Of a DNA stretch of 64,000 nucleotides, positions 52,241-62,141 are shown piece after piece. The stretch is from Fragilariopsis cylindrus CCMP1102 (taxonomy: Eukaryota; Bacillariophyta; Bacillariophyceae; Bacillariales; Bacillariaceae), in contig FMBT01000289.1 of assembly GCA_900095095.1 (NCBI GenBank), positions 434,001-498,000 on the forward strand, read 5' to 3'. The position numbers and the translations under genes are program-made. Each line of letters begins with the position of its first letter. Position 1 is the stretch's first letter. The notes beneath the pieces were generated by a model. That model saw only the letters and a list, made by a program, of their open reading frames with translations, had not been told where the DNA came from and did no database searches.

Positions 52241-53243
52241 CGCAAAAAGTATTGCCGTTGTTTACGAGGCGATAAAGAATTGAGTGGAGTATTTTTTTGA
52301 GTGAATAATTGCAGTTCCTGTTCCAATCAACGAGAAAATGATTTTATGATCTTTCGTTCCGATCGAAGTTACCATACACGGAAGTCTGACTACGTAGTAT
52401 TTTTTTACTTGAATCTGCTGTTCATCATATTGATTTGTACGTGCTAATATTGGTTGTGCTGATGAAACAAAACCAGTACTATTATACAGGACAGTTAGTT
52501 TTATTATTTCTGTTTCTTTTTATTTTATTTTCCGTTTCGTGTAAGAGAGCATAGCGTCTCGCCGTAAGCCACAACACAACACAACACAACGGACGGAGGA
52601 ATGAAAAACTGACATTATTTTTTCCGTTTCTTTTCATTCTTTTTCTTGTTTCGAGAAAGTAGTTTTTATAGAGAATAGAAAACCCACGAATAACTCCATA
52701 CCGCTTATTGTTTAAGTCTCTATTCATTGACAGCCTGCATCAAGCAGCAATACTATACAGTAGCAAACATGTTGTTGCAGCAGTCGATATATTATAGGTT
52801 TTCCCCTTTCATGGTTGTGTTCAATTTTATTTGTTTTCATGTTTTCATGTTTTTGAGTAGGACTACTTCAGTCCTCAGCGTTTCAGTCCTGGCATAATAT
52901 TCAAAATAAAATATAAGAGCTATCTTATGTCGCTCACAATGAACGAGAATGGTGAACGCAAACAAGCAACAGAAAAGCTATCCACAATCCACAACGCCAA
53001 CGAAACATATAACAACAATATCTATATTATACGAAGTAACATACAAGTGAATAACCAACCCTTTAGGAATCTACGTGTGACCACCTCTATCCCGTCTCCG
53101 GCCATCTGCGTATCGATCTTAATTCAAAAATACAGGCTTCCTCTCCTTCTTCTACAAAAAGTTCGCGAAACGTTACCGATAATCCATATTCGCTCGTATT
53201 TCTGTTCATAATAATCAATTAAAAATAAATAAAATAAAATAAA
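52241..53243. other. Divergent intergenic region, 706-aa protein / cyclin
   Basis: About 1 kb with both promoters. A plus-strand frame at 52927-53211 (94 codons, ATG) is polar then hydrophobic without a family and ends just before the cyclin. It may be an upstream ORF in the cyclin transcript. CACAA repeats occur near 52572-52588. Confidence 0.5.
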
Positions 53244-54395
53244 ATGTCCGAAGTTATCGATAATGATACATCACATTTTGATGTAAGTCAACTACCATCC
53301 ATTACAAAGGGGATGTCCTCGATAGAGGAGGCAATGAAACGTCGGAAGACATGTCGATTTATTGAAGAAGCGGGTCGGGTCTTAAAATTACCCAGAGTGG
53401 CAATCTCCACTGCCATGGTCTTCTTTCATCGCTTTTATGCGAAACATGCGTTTCAAGAACATGATCGATTTGAGGTGGCGGTGGCGGCATTAGTATTAGC
53501 AGCGAAGACAGAAGAGGCACCGAAAAAATTAAATACTGTCATTCAAGAATGTTATAAATTAAAAGCACGTGCGATGCAAGCAGGACGTCTCTCCCAACAG
53601 CGTAGTAGTTCCTCGACTACTGCTGCTGGTGGTAGTGATGCACCACCACCACCACCATCATCCGATATGAAAGCATCATCATCGTCGGTATACTTAGATA
53701 CGAAGGGGGAAGATTTTTTGAAATTAAAAGAACGGATTTTATTATTGGAACGAATTATTTTACATACCATTGGATTTGAATTGTCGATTGATCATCCCTA
53801 CAAATTCTTTGTGGATATGATTAAAAAATTAATCAGTACACGACAACTGAAATATTCCTCGTCGAAATTATCATCCTCATCATCATCATCGTCTTTGGAT
53901 AATACTAAAACAAGTGAAGTTATGTCGAAAATGATGAATGAACTTGTTCAATACAGTATGAGTACAGCAAATGATAGTTACCAGACATCATTATGTTTAC
54001 AATTCGGTCCAAAAGAAATTGCCACAGCATGTGTCTATCTTGCATGTATGTTTAGTGGTGTGGAACCAATAAATGGTGATTGGAAAAAAACATTATTGGC
54101 GGGTGGTGCGAATAATTCGTATATCGATGTGGAATCACTGGTTAGTGTTTGTATTCAAATTATTGATTTAATTGCTGATAAGAAAGCAAGTGATACAGAA
54201 AGTGTACGAAAAATTCGGAAGGCATTAGAATTACTAAAAAGTCGTGAAGAACAAGCACAAGCACAAGCTGCTGCTGCTTCGTCAGCTGGTGCTAGTGCTG
54301 GTGGCGGTGGAGGAGGAAGAAGTCCACGACCACCCCCGCCTCCTTCCGGTGGTAGTGGAGAACCATCCTCTAACAAACGACCTCGTGTTGGTTAA
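53244..54395 (+). CDS. Transcriptional-type cyclin (K/T/L-like)
   Basis: 383 residues from ATG 53244. The first cyclin box has MKRRKTCRFIEEAGRVLKLP, ISTAMVFFHRFYAKHAFQEHDR and VLAAKTEEAPKKLNTVIQEC, the hallmark Lys..Glu..P-K-K/R pattern of cyclins that activate CDK9/12-type kinases. The second box includes LERIILHTIGFELSIDHPY and FGPKEIATACVYLAC. Gln/Ser/Pro inserts sit between boxes. The tail is Ala/Gly/Pro-rich and ends in a basic NKRPRVG, a likely nuclear signal. The probable role is RNA polymerase II phosphorylation (family knowledge). The exact subclass cannot be fixed by eye. Confidence 0.9.
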   Translation: MSEVIDNDTSHFDVSQLPSITKGMSSIEEAMKRRKTCRFIEEAGRVLKLPRVAISTAMVFFHRFYAKHAFQEHDRFEVAVAALVLAAKTEEAPKKLNTVIQECYKLKARAMQAGRLSQQRSSSSTTAAGGSDAPPPPPSSDMKASSSSVYLDTKGEDFLKLKERILLLERIILHTIGFELSIDHPYKFFVDMIKKLISTRQLKYSSSKLSSSSSSSSLDNTKTSEVMSKMMNELVQYSMSTANDSYQTSLCLQFGPKEIATACVYLACMFSGVEPINGDWKKTLLAGGANNSYIDVESLVSVCIQIIDLIADKKASDTESVRKIRKALELLKSREEQAQAQAAAASSAGASAGGGGGGRSPRPPPPPSGGSGEPSSNKRPRVG

Positions 54396-54806
54396 ACTAA
54401 TATATATTATTAAAAACATGAAGATATTTTTTTGTGAAGATGTGGATATAGAAACAGTGTGCTTTGAAAAAGGAAAAAAGGAACTATCGAAACTTGCAGA
54501 TAAGGAAGAAAGCACGTGAAAAGTAGTCTACGTATTCTCGCATAATAATGTGATTTATAGAACTAAAAAAATTGAAGTCACACAACTTGCTATATGAAAA
54601 TTCAAAAGTCTTGTTATACGTAGAAAGCAGTTGTTGAAATGATAGTACAAGCTATATGTTAAATTCAGGAACGAGCCATGTAACACATGCGTTTTATTAT
54701 TTTTTTCCTGAATTATTATCTATACTTAAAAAGCCCCAATTATTAGTATACACAACGGTTTTCTTTTTGATACATATTATTAATACCTGAAGTATTTATT
54801 ATTCAT
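54396..54806. other. Intergenic, 3' flank of cyclin
   Basis: AT-rich. No coding frame of note. It leads into the partial RING copy. Confidence 0.55.
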
Positions 54807-55011
54807 TCATCAAGGAAATCTTTCATAATATGCGTTGCATGTTTTTTACAAAGTGGACAATGATTTTGTCTCCAGAGAAACTCTCCACCACAAGATAGAC
54901 ATGCGCATTATGACCACATGGACCAAACGCTGTCGTTCGTTGATCGTGGATGCATGTAATACAAGTCCCGAGATCGTTTGTGATAAGACCATCATTCAAT
55001 TCTTCACGGTC
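54807..55011 (-). pseudogene. Partial tandem copy of RING gene 3' part
   Basis: Aligns with 55020-55225 at high identity but lacks one base in the RING region, where the sequence after GPCGH changes frame and loses the later zinc ligands. It has no upstream part of the gene. The two copies are separated by 8 bp. It is best seen as a broken 3' duplicate of the neighbouring RING gene. Confidence 0.8.
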
Positions 55012-55687
55012 GGTTAGAGTCATCAGGGAAATATTTCATAATATGCGTTGCATGTTTGTTACAAAGTGGACAATGATTTTGTCTCCAGAGAAACTCTCCA
55101 CCACAAGATAGACATGCGCATATATGACCACATGGACCAAACGCTGTCGTTCGTTGATTGTGGAGGCATATAATACAAGTCCCGAGATCATTTGTAATGA
55201 GACCATCATTCAATTCTTCACGGTCAGGCTCTCTTTCCGAATAAATCAATCGTGCGTTGTCCCAATTTTTATATCCTAAGTGCGACACTAAGGTCCCGTC
55301 CCAATTTTTAGATTGTAAGGTCCCGTCTCTAATGGCAACATCGAGTTGCTTTTCAATCTCAGCCTGTACAAGTTTCTTCAACTGGGGATTATTTTTGATT
55401 TCGTGTCGTTCCATATTACGCTTTGTGTACCTATTAAGAGAGTCAACGATTTGGGACGACAAAATCAATGGTAACTCGTCCCAATTTATGATATGCACGT
55501 TCCCTCTTGTTTCTGAAAAAGCGTCTAAGAATTTCTCTGCAATTTCATCTTGCACAATTTCTTTCAGCTGGGGGTAATTTTCGAGTGGTTCCATATTACG
55601 CTCTACGTACCTCCTGACAGAGCTCCAGCGTGTCGACGACGACGACAATATTGTTTCAATACACATGGTAGCTGTTGACGACGACAT
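55004..55687 (-). CDS. RING-HC finger protein, probable E3 ubiquitin ligase
   Basis: 227 residues from ATG 55687. Two similar N-terminal modules (RYVERNMEPLENYPQLKEIV and RYTKRNMERHEIKNNPQLKK, each followed by a NW(D) segment) indicate an internal duplication. The C-terminal RING is C3HC4: CIICLHNQRTTAFGPCGH, CACLSC, then CPLCN, with all eight ligands present. RING proteins of this C-terminal type transfer ubiquitin from E2 to substrates (family knowledge). The last codons and the stop lie in DNA that belongs to the edge of the tandem duplicate, so the current C-terminus (DDSNRP) was probably created by the duplication. Confidence 0.87.
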   Translation of the reverse strand: MSSSTATMCIETILSSSSTRWSSVRRYVERNMEPLENYPQLKEIVQDEIAEKFLDAFSETRGNVHIINWDELPLILSSQIVDSLNRYTKRNMERHEIKNNPQLKKLVQAEIEKQLDVAIRDGTLQSKNWDGTLVSHLGYKNWDNARLIYSEREPDREELNDGLITNDLGTCIICLHNQRTTAFGPCGHICACLSCGGEFLWRQNHCPLCNKHATHIMKYFPDDSNRP

Positions 55688-56311
55688 TGCATTGCCTGTT
55701 GTAAATGATAGTCTTGTATTATAAGCTGAGGAGCAGCAGTTGTGAACAAGAAACTCGTCGTGTGTTTGACTTTCTTGTTAATAAAGAAAGTGGTTTTGTG
55801 TTATGCTTTCTTGAAATCGATGATCCTTTGATCCTTCCGTTCCCGACGCATTGTATCGGCTACACATTTTCAATGTGCTAACTGTCCCTCCGATGATAGC
55901 CAAAATAAATACCTCGTGACTGAACAGTCCCGCAAGCTGATGCTACGAGATCTGCTTTCTTATTTTTGATTTAAATTGCTCCCATATCGTACACGTAATC
56001 AATCACACATTCCAGCTAGAGGCAGGCGAGGTCAGCTATGGCATTCCATAACAAAAAGAACAACAACAACGATTAACGCAACGACACAATGAATATCGAT
56101 AACGGCGATGGCAATAATGATGGATTTGATATGGAAAGGCTTGCAGAAATGGTCCGTAGTAACTTAAATAATTTAAATAATAATCAAGGACCATCCATGG
56201 ATGAGATTAATCTAAACTGAAATGAAAACCGACATTCTTAAGCTGTGAGCTAAGAGAATGTGGAAAAAACGAATTGCTATAGCCGTGACGTTTGATACCC
56301 TTGGTGGGAAA
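55688..56311. other. Intergenic with a short ORF
   Basis: Promoter of the RING gene. A 43-codon plus-strand frame is at 56089-56220 (see separate entry). Nothing else seen. Confidence 0.5.
56089..56220 (+). CDS. Possible 43-residue Asn-rich small protein
   Basis: A complete ATG-to-TGA frame, acidic and Asn-rich (DGFDMERLAEMVRSNLNNLN). It resembles the N-terminal part of many diatom proteins and could be a first exon or a truncated gene. There is no good splice donor at its end. Low confidence. Confidence 0.25.
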   Translation: MNIDNGDGNNDGFDMERLAEMVRSNLNNLNNNQGPSMDEINLN

Positions 56312-59300
56312 TCATGCCGTCGTAACGGAGGAAGATAACATCGGTAATGGTGGTCGAATTTCTTTGTACACAGATGAGAGATGGTATCTGTCAATGGTAA
56401 CCGTATTGCTTGGATTTCTTTTGCACAAACTGCGTTCGTGTTCCTCTGCCAATGGGTACGAATCAAACTGACGGTAGCAGTGATGGCACACAATCTTATT
56501 CAAGCTTTTCTCTCTGTTTTGGTTGTCGTAAATCGATGGTAGTTTTTTCGTCTTCCTCGTAGTCTGTATCTTGGTAGATGACGATTGAAAAACAGATTCC
56601 TGAAATCCCTCCGAGCACTTGTAAAAAACGTGAATCGTGTCAATTGTTACGGGTCCGGTTGCTCCCAAACGATGAGCACGAGACGTTACCTGTTCTAGTA
56701 GGGCAGCGTCGTTGATAGCCTCAAGAAGAAAAATATGAGTGACGAAACTCAAGTCTAAGCCTGCACTTAAGTTTGCGTCGAGACAGAGAAGAAATGTGTC
56801 TTCTTTTCTTTTTGCAGCCGGTGCGTCTCCAAATCTAGGACCTTTATACCATCTCGAGCTATGGAAATTTCCGCATTTCTGCCACTTTACCAATTCCACT
56901 TCCATCGTTCCTGGTTGTTCGAAGTTGATTACATTTGCTGGCAAGGGACCAAAATACCAATCACGACCTTCGTATTTTTGCTCCGTAGCTAGCTTTTTAC
57001 ATTTATCTGAACCGTATTCTTTCCAATTTTTTTCCGATTCGCGTTTTGGGAGTATTGGATGGGGGTCTCGTATGTCGACATTGAGCTTGTCACCCACTCG
57101 CCAAAATTTTCGACTCTTCGTGTAATTATTCAACGACTCTCCACCCAATCTCGCAAAAGGAACATTTATAGTGTTCAAAACTCTTTGTGGTTCAATTAGA
57201 AATCTTTGTTTCGATTCTATGGACACTACCTCCATCAAATCATTATCGCATCGAGATTGGAGCATCCCATTCTCATGCTTGCATAGGGGACATTTGCGAT
57301 ATGTGCTAACGCCGTGACGAAAACGTTCAAGTTCAGAGCTCATATCACCAATAGAAGAATTCTCATAGAGCTCTGCAACATGTTCGTGAGCAAATCCAAG
57401 CTTCCGAAGAATGGAATCAGAAACAGATAGCAAATCTTTATTCGACGACGAGTAAACAACTGCCTTGATTGGACGACGATCACAGCTGAATGCTTGTCGA
57501 TTATTGCATACCTGTCGCTGAGCCGTCCGTGATGCATGTATTGTGTTCAATATATACGTTGCCATTGCTTTATCAACGAGTGACTGAAATTCAGGACTAT
57601 ATAAATAATTCTGTAGTCCTAAGTCCAACAATGATATAGGAGACGATTGCAATATTGTTGACTCAACTTCGATAGGGATATCGACTTCGACTTCAATTTG
57701 TTGAAAAATTGGCTCCGGAAGTTTCAAATCTTCCTTCCGATGCATGACCATAATTTCTTTCAATACATGAAGGATCTTGTCACGATTCTTCTTTTTAAGA
57801 AAAGGTATTTTCACTTCTTTTTCCCAAGCCTTTCTGACATCTTCATTAGACTTCGAGAAGCCGTAAAGGGGATGTCGCAAAAAATACTGTATCCTTTGTA
57901 ACTGATCTAATGCATTAGCATTGTATTTCGGATGATCTTCGTTTCCAACAAGGGGTGTACCACTAATTACCCATCGTCGTTCGGCAGCCACTTCATTAAT
58001 GAACTCGATCAGACTGGTGTCTGTCTCTAATTGATGACCTTCATCGACCATTAGTCTTAGCCATCTAAGTTGTAAAAGAGGTGAACCATGATGAGTCAAG
58101 TTTGAGGATTCCCCATATCGCTTACGTTTATTCTCGTTATTATTCTGAACTACAACACGTCCATCTCGAACCTCCTTTTTACAGCGAGAAAATGTAATAA
58201 TAACAATAAGATATCCAGAAAGTTGATGAGAAGATAATATCGGACCTTTCATGGCACTGGTGTTGTCTAACACCTTATCCCCAACGGTCACATCGGCAAG
58301 ATCACCTAAACCGTCTAAATACACTACCCCACGTGCAATATTTTTCGTTGCTCTCGTTCCATGCGGATGTTCTTGTCCGTCATCCACAAATATTGGTTTC
58401 GTTCTCGCCCCTGTCCCATACTGATTTTCTTGTTCGTCATCCGCAAATATTGGTAAGTATAAATGTTGTTGAATTTGTTGGAACCAATGTTCAAATAATG
58501 CATCTGGTACGACTAAAAGTGTTGCACTTGTCGGAATCAATCGGCGTTCCAGTAACAATCGTCGTCCTTCCATCGACATCATTAATTTACGATTGCGTTT
58601 ATCCATACCCATTTGTAAATCTAACAAATTTTGTCGTACCAGTTCCCACGTAGATGAATCTGCAAAAGAGGTATACCTCAATCCACCATATCGTCCTTCT
58701 CCTTTTCTCACACCATATCGTCCTTCTCCTTTTCTCAATAGACGATATATATATTCTTCGTAACTTTTTAAAGTTGGAAATCGATTCTGATCATTATTTT
58801 TATTACCATCATTAAAGGGTACAGTAATATAGTCTAATTCATCTGGACAATATCGTGATAACTGATCACGGACAGGTTTTAAACATTTTAATATTTCTAT
58901 CCGTGCTGCTGGATTGATTCTAAAACAGTTCCATCCCTCTTGTATATCATTTGTATTCCAAAATTCTGGTGGACTTCTTGGACGTATTCCCGCTGTCGAT
59001 GATATTAATGCCAATGATGTTATTGTTTTCCCTAATCCTGGTGCATCACCCAACACACCACCCCGTAATGCACCAAAGTGATTAGAACGATTTTCCATTT
59101 CATACATTGCCCTCAAACTAGCAAGTTGATGTGGATATAAACCTGCTCTGCTATTCGAAATAGCATCAACACCATAATCATCATTATTGTTATTTTCGCT
59201 CCAGCCATCATTATTGTGAACGTTATTGATATTGTTGTTGCCTTTATCACCATCATCATTATCACCAGCACGACCACCATTATTGTGTTTCAATAATCCA

Positions 59301-59725
59301 GGAAAACCTGGATACGGAACAACATAATCTTTCCCATCACGACAATACAAATATTCAAAATTATTTTCAATTTTATTACGAAATGTTTTTGATATACAAC
59401 GTAAATTCACAAGTTCCCGAACTGTTAATAAATCCCACATAACTTCTGGTGTCCGTCCTAAAAATAGATTCAATATTCCAAATGATGATGAGGACGATGA
59501 CGATGACGTTGGCGATGCACTATTACTTGTCGCAGCTCGTCTACTCGGAGCATCAACGCCAACATCCTCCTCCTCCTCCTCCTCCTCTGCGTTGTTCACA
59601 ACGAGGGACATGATGTCGTGTCTTGACGACGATATTGTCGTCGCGGTCGTAGTCGTACTGCTTGTAGCTTGGTGTTGAGCATCAACGCTATCATCATCCT
59701 TTGCGTTCATAATGATAAGGGACAT
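56312..59725 (-). CDS. F-box / SNF2-family ATPase with C-terminal zinc finger
   Basis: 1137 residues from ATG 59725. An F-box-like segment (TPEVMWDLLTVRELVNLRCIS) lies near 92-112. The SNF2 helicase core includes LYPHQLASLRAM, motif I GDAPGLGKT (near 229), LLVVPDALFEHW, motif II VDEGHQ (DEGH, near 560), motif III WVISGTPL, motif V LSAGLDLSFVTHIFLLE and motif VI EQVTSRAHRLGAT (near 1015). A CPLCKHENG Cys pair lies in the linker between lobes. A C2H2 unit CHHCYRQFDSYPLAEEH is near the C-terminus. Domain order is close to SNF2 proteins with F-box, such as plant At3g54460-like proteins (family knowledge), possibly chromatin-linked ubiquitination. Asn/Asp/Ser inserts occur mostly before the core. 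Confidence 0.88.
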   Translation of the reverse strand: MSLIIMNAKDDDSVDAQHQATSSTTTTATTISSSRHDIMSLVVNNAEEEEEEEDVGVDAPSRRAATSNSASPTSSSSSSSSFGILNLFLGRTPEVMWDLLTVRELVNLRCISKTFRNKIENNFEYLYCRDGKDYVVPYPGFPGLLKHNNGGRAGDNDDGDKGNNNINNVHNNDGWSENNNNDDYGVDAISNSRAGLYPHQLASLRAMYEMENRSNHFGALRGGVLGDAPGLGKTITSLALISSTAGIRPRSPPEFWNTNDIQEGWNCFRINPAARIEILKCLKPVRDQLSRYCPDELDYITVPFNDGNKNNDQNRFPTLKSYEEYIYRLLRKGEGRYGVRKGEGRYGGLRYTSFADSSTWELVRQNLLDLQMGMDKRNRKLMMSMEGRRLLLERRLIPTSATLLVVPDALFEHWFQQIQQHLYLPIFADDEQENQYGTGARTKPIFVDDGQEHPHGTRATKNIARGVVYLDGLGDLADVTVGDKVLDNTSAMKGPILSSHQLSGYLIVIITFSRCKKEVRDGRVVVQNNNENKRKRYGESSNLTHHGSPLLQLRWLRLMVDEGHQLETDTSLIEFINEVAAERRWVISGTPLVGNEDHPKYNANALDQLQRIQYFLRHPLYGFSKSNEDVRKAWEKEVKIPFLKKKNRDKILHVLKEIMVMHRKEDLKLPEPIFQQIEVEVDIPIEVESTILQSSPISLLDLGLQNYLYSPEFQSLVDKAMATYILNTIHASRTAQRQVCNNRQAFSCDRRPIKAVVYSSSNKDLLSVSDSILRKLGFAHEHVAELYENSSIGDMSSELERFRHGVSTYRKCPLCKHENGMLQSRCDNDLMEVVSIESKQRFLIEPQRVLNTINVPFARLGGESLNNYTKSRKFWRVGDKLNVDIRDPHPILPKRESEKNWKEYGSDKCKKLATEQKYEGRDWYFGPLPANVINFEQPGTMEVELVKWQKCGNFHSSRWYKGPRFGDAPAAKRKEDTFLLCLDANLSAGLDLSFVTHIFLLEAINDAALLEQVTSRAHRLGATGPVTIDTIHVFYKCSEGFQESVFQSSSTKIQTTRKTKKLPSIYDNQNREKSLNKIVCHHCYRQFDSYPLAEEHERSLCKRNPSNTVTIDRYHLSSVYKEIRPPLPMLSSSVTTA

Positions 59726-60376
59726 AGTAATTTATCGCGTCGTTGATTATTCCGGGGGGGGGGGGGGGGTCTAGCTACTACGAAGCAGAAAAATCGTTAG
59801 AAATTGATGGAGGATGCGTGCTCCTCCTATGATAGATCTTCTTGGTGATTGCAACAAAATGATACAAGAGGAAGAATCCTTAGAATGGATAAGAAGTTGT
59901 GCCGACAACAAGATAGCATACTTCGAAGTAGGTATTCTTGTTAATAATGATATACACTAAAGCGCACAGTCTATGTAGGTATGAATAATGTGTAGGAATA
60001 CAATATAATATACTAGGACTACAGTAGGCGCAGCAAATAGATACTGTCTCGCATGGCATGGCTGACCCTGACAATTTCGTGCGAAGATTAAATAGGCATG
60101 ACTGAAAATTATTTTTAATTCGAAGTTCTTTATTTGATTATTATTTAGAACCAGTAGAAGTTGTGCCGTTATTATTGTGTAGATATTACTATTGTGTCGT
60201 CGTCGTTATCGGCGTTGTTGTCGTCCTCGTATAGATGAACTATGTGGTATCCAAATACGATGTTGACAGCCATAATACAGTAGTAAGGCGTATACATTCT
60301 CTTTCGATTCATTCGTGTGCACATAATGTTGTTACTATGTATTTGTATCTCTCTCTCTTTTATTATTCTTTTGTTA
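59726..60376. other. Intergenic with G16 tract
   Basis: Promoter of the F-box/SNF2 gene and 3' flank of the MYND gene. An uninterrupted run of 16 G lies at 59754-59769, 28 bp upstream of the SNF2 start. No coding frame recognised. Confidence 0.6.
59754..59769 (+). repeat. G16 homopolymer near SNF2 gene start
   Basis: Sixteen G in a row (C16 on the coding strand of the SNF2 gene), in its 5' UTR/promoter. It is an assembly- and polymerase-slippage-prone site and could form a quadruplex. Confidence 0.9.
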
Positions 60377-61685
60377 TTACTTTTTTTTGCATCTTTGTTT
60401 GTGATCAGGCCAATCCCATGCTTGGCATTTTCGATCACAGTAGGCAACTGCTTGACATTTGGAACACTGATGGAGTACATTACCTGTTAAATCGATTTTG
60501 TTAGTGGAACAAAAATTACACATATTAGTACTATCATTATGATCATCGTTTTTGAGGCCAAGATAAGATTCTGTTTCCCCCTTGATTAGTTGCACCATTT
60601 TGGGTGGTATGAATGTACAATCATGCAAGTTCATCATTGTTGCATATCTCTTACAAGTATCACTACAAAAATGAAAGTACCAACATTTGATACATCTGTG
60701 TTTGTGAGGCTTTTTAGATGTTTCAATACTGGAACATTCGGAAACAGAGCATTTACTAAAATACTGAAAACATTGTTGAGCTGGAGGCATACTCCTTGTC
60801 GTACTAGTAGTTCCATTATTTGCCCACATTCGGCACCTTAATGAATTACGTGAATTCTTCCAAATCATTGACTTTTCTTCAAGGATCTTGGCGGCATTTT
60901 TCTTATCAAATGGTACGGGCTCTCCTCCCTAATTCTACACCAACCTGACTCCATCCACCATACATCATCCAATTATCATCTAGAACGTCCATCATGCCCA
61001 ATTTTCGCATTGATGGAACTAAGAAACTTGTTGGGAATACCGTTAGCTTTGCATCTCTGTGACTACTGATTCCATCTGTAGTACGCATCATTATCTGCCA
61101 TGTGTTACGAGAACAATTGGTGATAAATGATTTGACTTCGAAATGAATTGACGTCTTAACGAAGTCATTTGGATGGTGGGAATATTGTTCTGCCAACGCA
61201 ATAATTTTAAGAAGAATATTGTTGACAGCCTTATAGCTTGACATATGCAACTTCTTCCACTTATTACTTTCCAGCATTTTCTTGTATATCGTGACGAGGA
61301 AATTTACCTTTTGGGTCATGATACTTGTATGTTCCGAGAGAGATCTTTGGGCATCGGGTATTATTGTTGGCAATGACCATGTTTGTGTGATTCTTGATAT
61401 AGCTATCCCCATAGTATTGGTAGCATGATTTTGAAGATCATCAACAAAGTTTTGATCAGGAACCGCTCTACCTAAGAACTCCTCCAGTCGATTCTTCAAT
61501 GTGTTTGCTCTTCTAGGAATCTCCGAATCCGTATACTCCTCCGAATACTCCTCCGAATACTCCTCCTCATTCTCCTCGTCATCAAACTTTGAGAGCAACA
61601 ACTCGCCATCGTCGTCGGTAAGAGTTTCAACCAAAAAAATCCAATCTTCCAACCTCCCCATCCTCACTTCGCTTTGGATTACCAT
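60377..61685 (-). CDS. MYND zinc-finger protein, apparently split by a frame change
   Basis: Two minus-strand frames appear to be one gene. The upstream part (61685-60906, 259 residues from MVIQSE) is acidic, with three EEYSEEY units and a helical body (SYKAVNNILLKIIALAEQY). It ends WMMYGGWSQVGVELG and then a short odd tail. The downstream part (from about 60930, first ATG 60868) continues, before its ATG, with GGEPVPFDKKNAAKILEEKS, then a CxxC/His-rich region and a MYND-type finger (CSKCQAVAYCDRKCQAWDW, HKQRC), with a second similar cluster before it (CIKCWYFHFCSDTCKRYA). The coding character runs straight across the frame change, so I infer a one-base change or assembly error near 60915-60935 rather than two genes. 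MYND fingers bind proline-rich partners. The role here is unknown. Confidence 0.65.
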
Positions 61686-62141
61686 TCTTTTCTGCGACTG
61701 CGTAAATATCAGTAAAGTATGGTATACTATCGACAATCAATTCACAGTTGCACAAGTAAAAATCTGTAGAACTACTACTTGTACAGCATTGTCGCCGACT
61801 GTCTTGATGACGAATGTATTTTCCTTTTATTATTTGTCCTTGTACGATAGTTACAGTATTTTGTTCTTAGTTCTAATAAAAAAAGGAAGGAAAAATCATA
61901 TAAAAATATCATATAAATCTTTTTGAGCGAATCAAATCAATCAATCAATCTTCATCTGCTACTGTATGGAGGTGGTGTGACCCTGCTATTTGTACGACTA
62001 CAATATAAAATAGTCGTCTACAATCAAGTGTTACTATAACTTATATGTATAGTTCATTACTATTTTCCTATTATGATGTTATTATTGTTGCTGCTATGAT
62101 GTATGGTGTAACTGTTGTGGCTACTGTAGTCGTCGTTACCG
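61686..62141. other. Intergenic
   Basis: Promoter of the MYND gene and 3' flank of the membrane protein. No coding frame or repeat of note beyond a short AATC run near 61930-61948. Confidence 0.55.

Noticed and set aside
52927-53211. 94-codon ORF before the cyclin
   Set aside because: Has an ATG but no recognisable domain; more likely an upstream ORF or chance in the 5' region.
56212-56493. 93-codon minus frame at the end of the SNF2 gene
   Set aside because: It overlaps the SNF2 zinc-finger coding region in another frame and has no domain.
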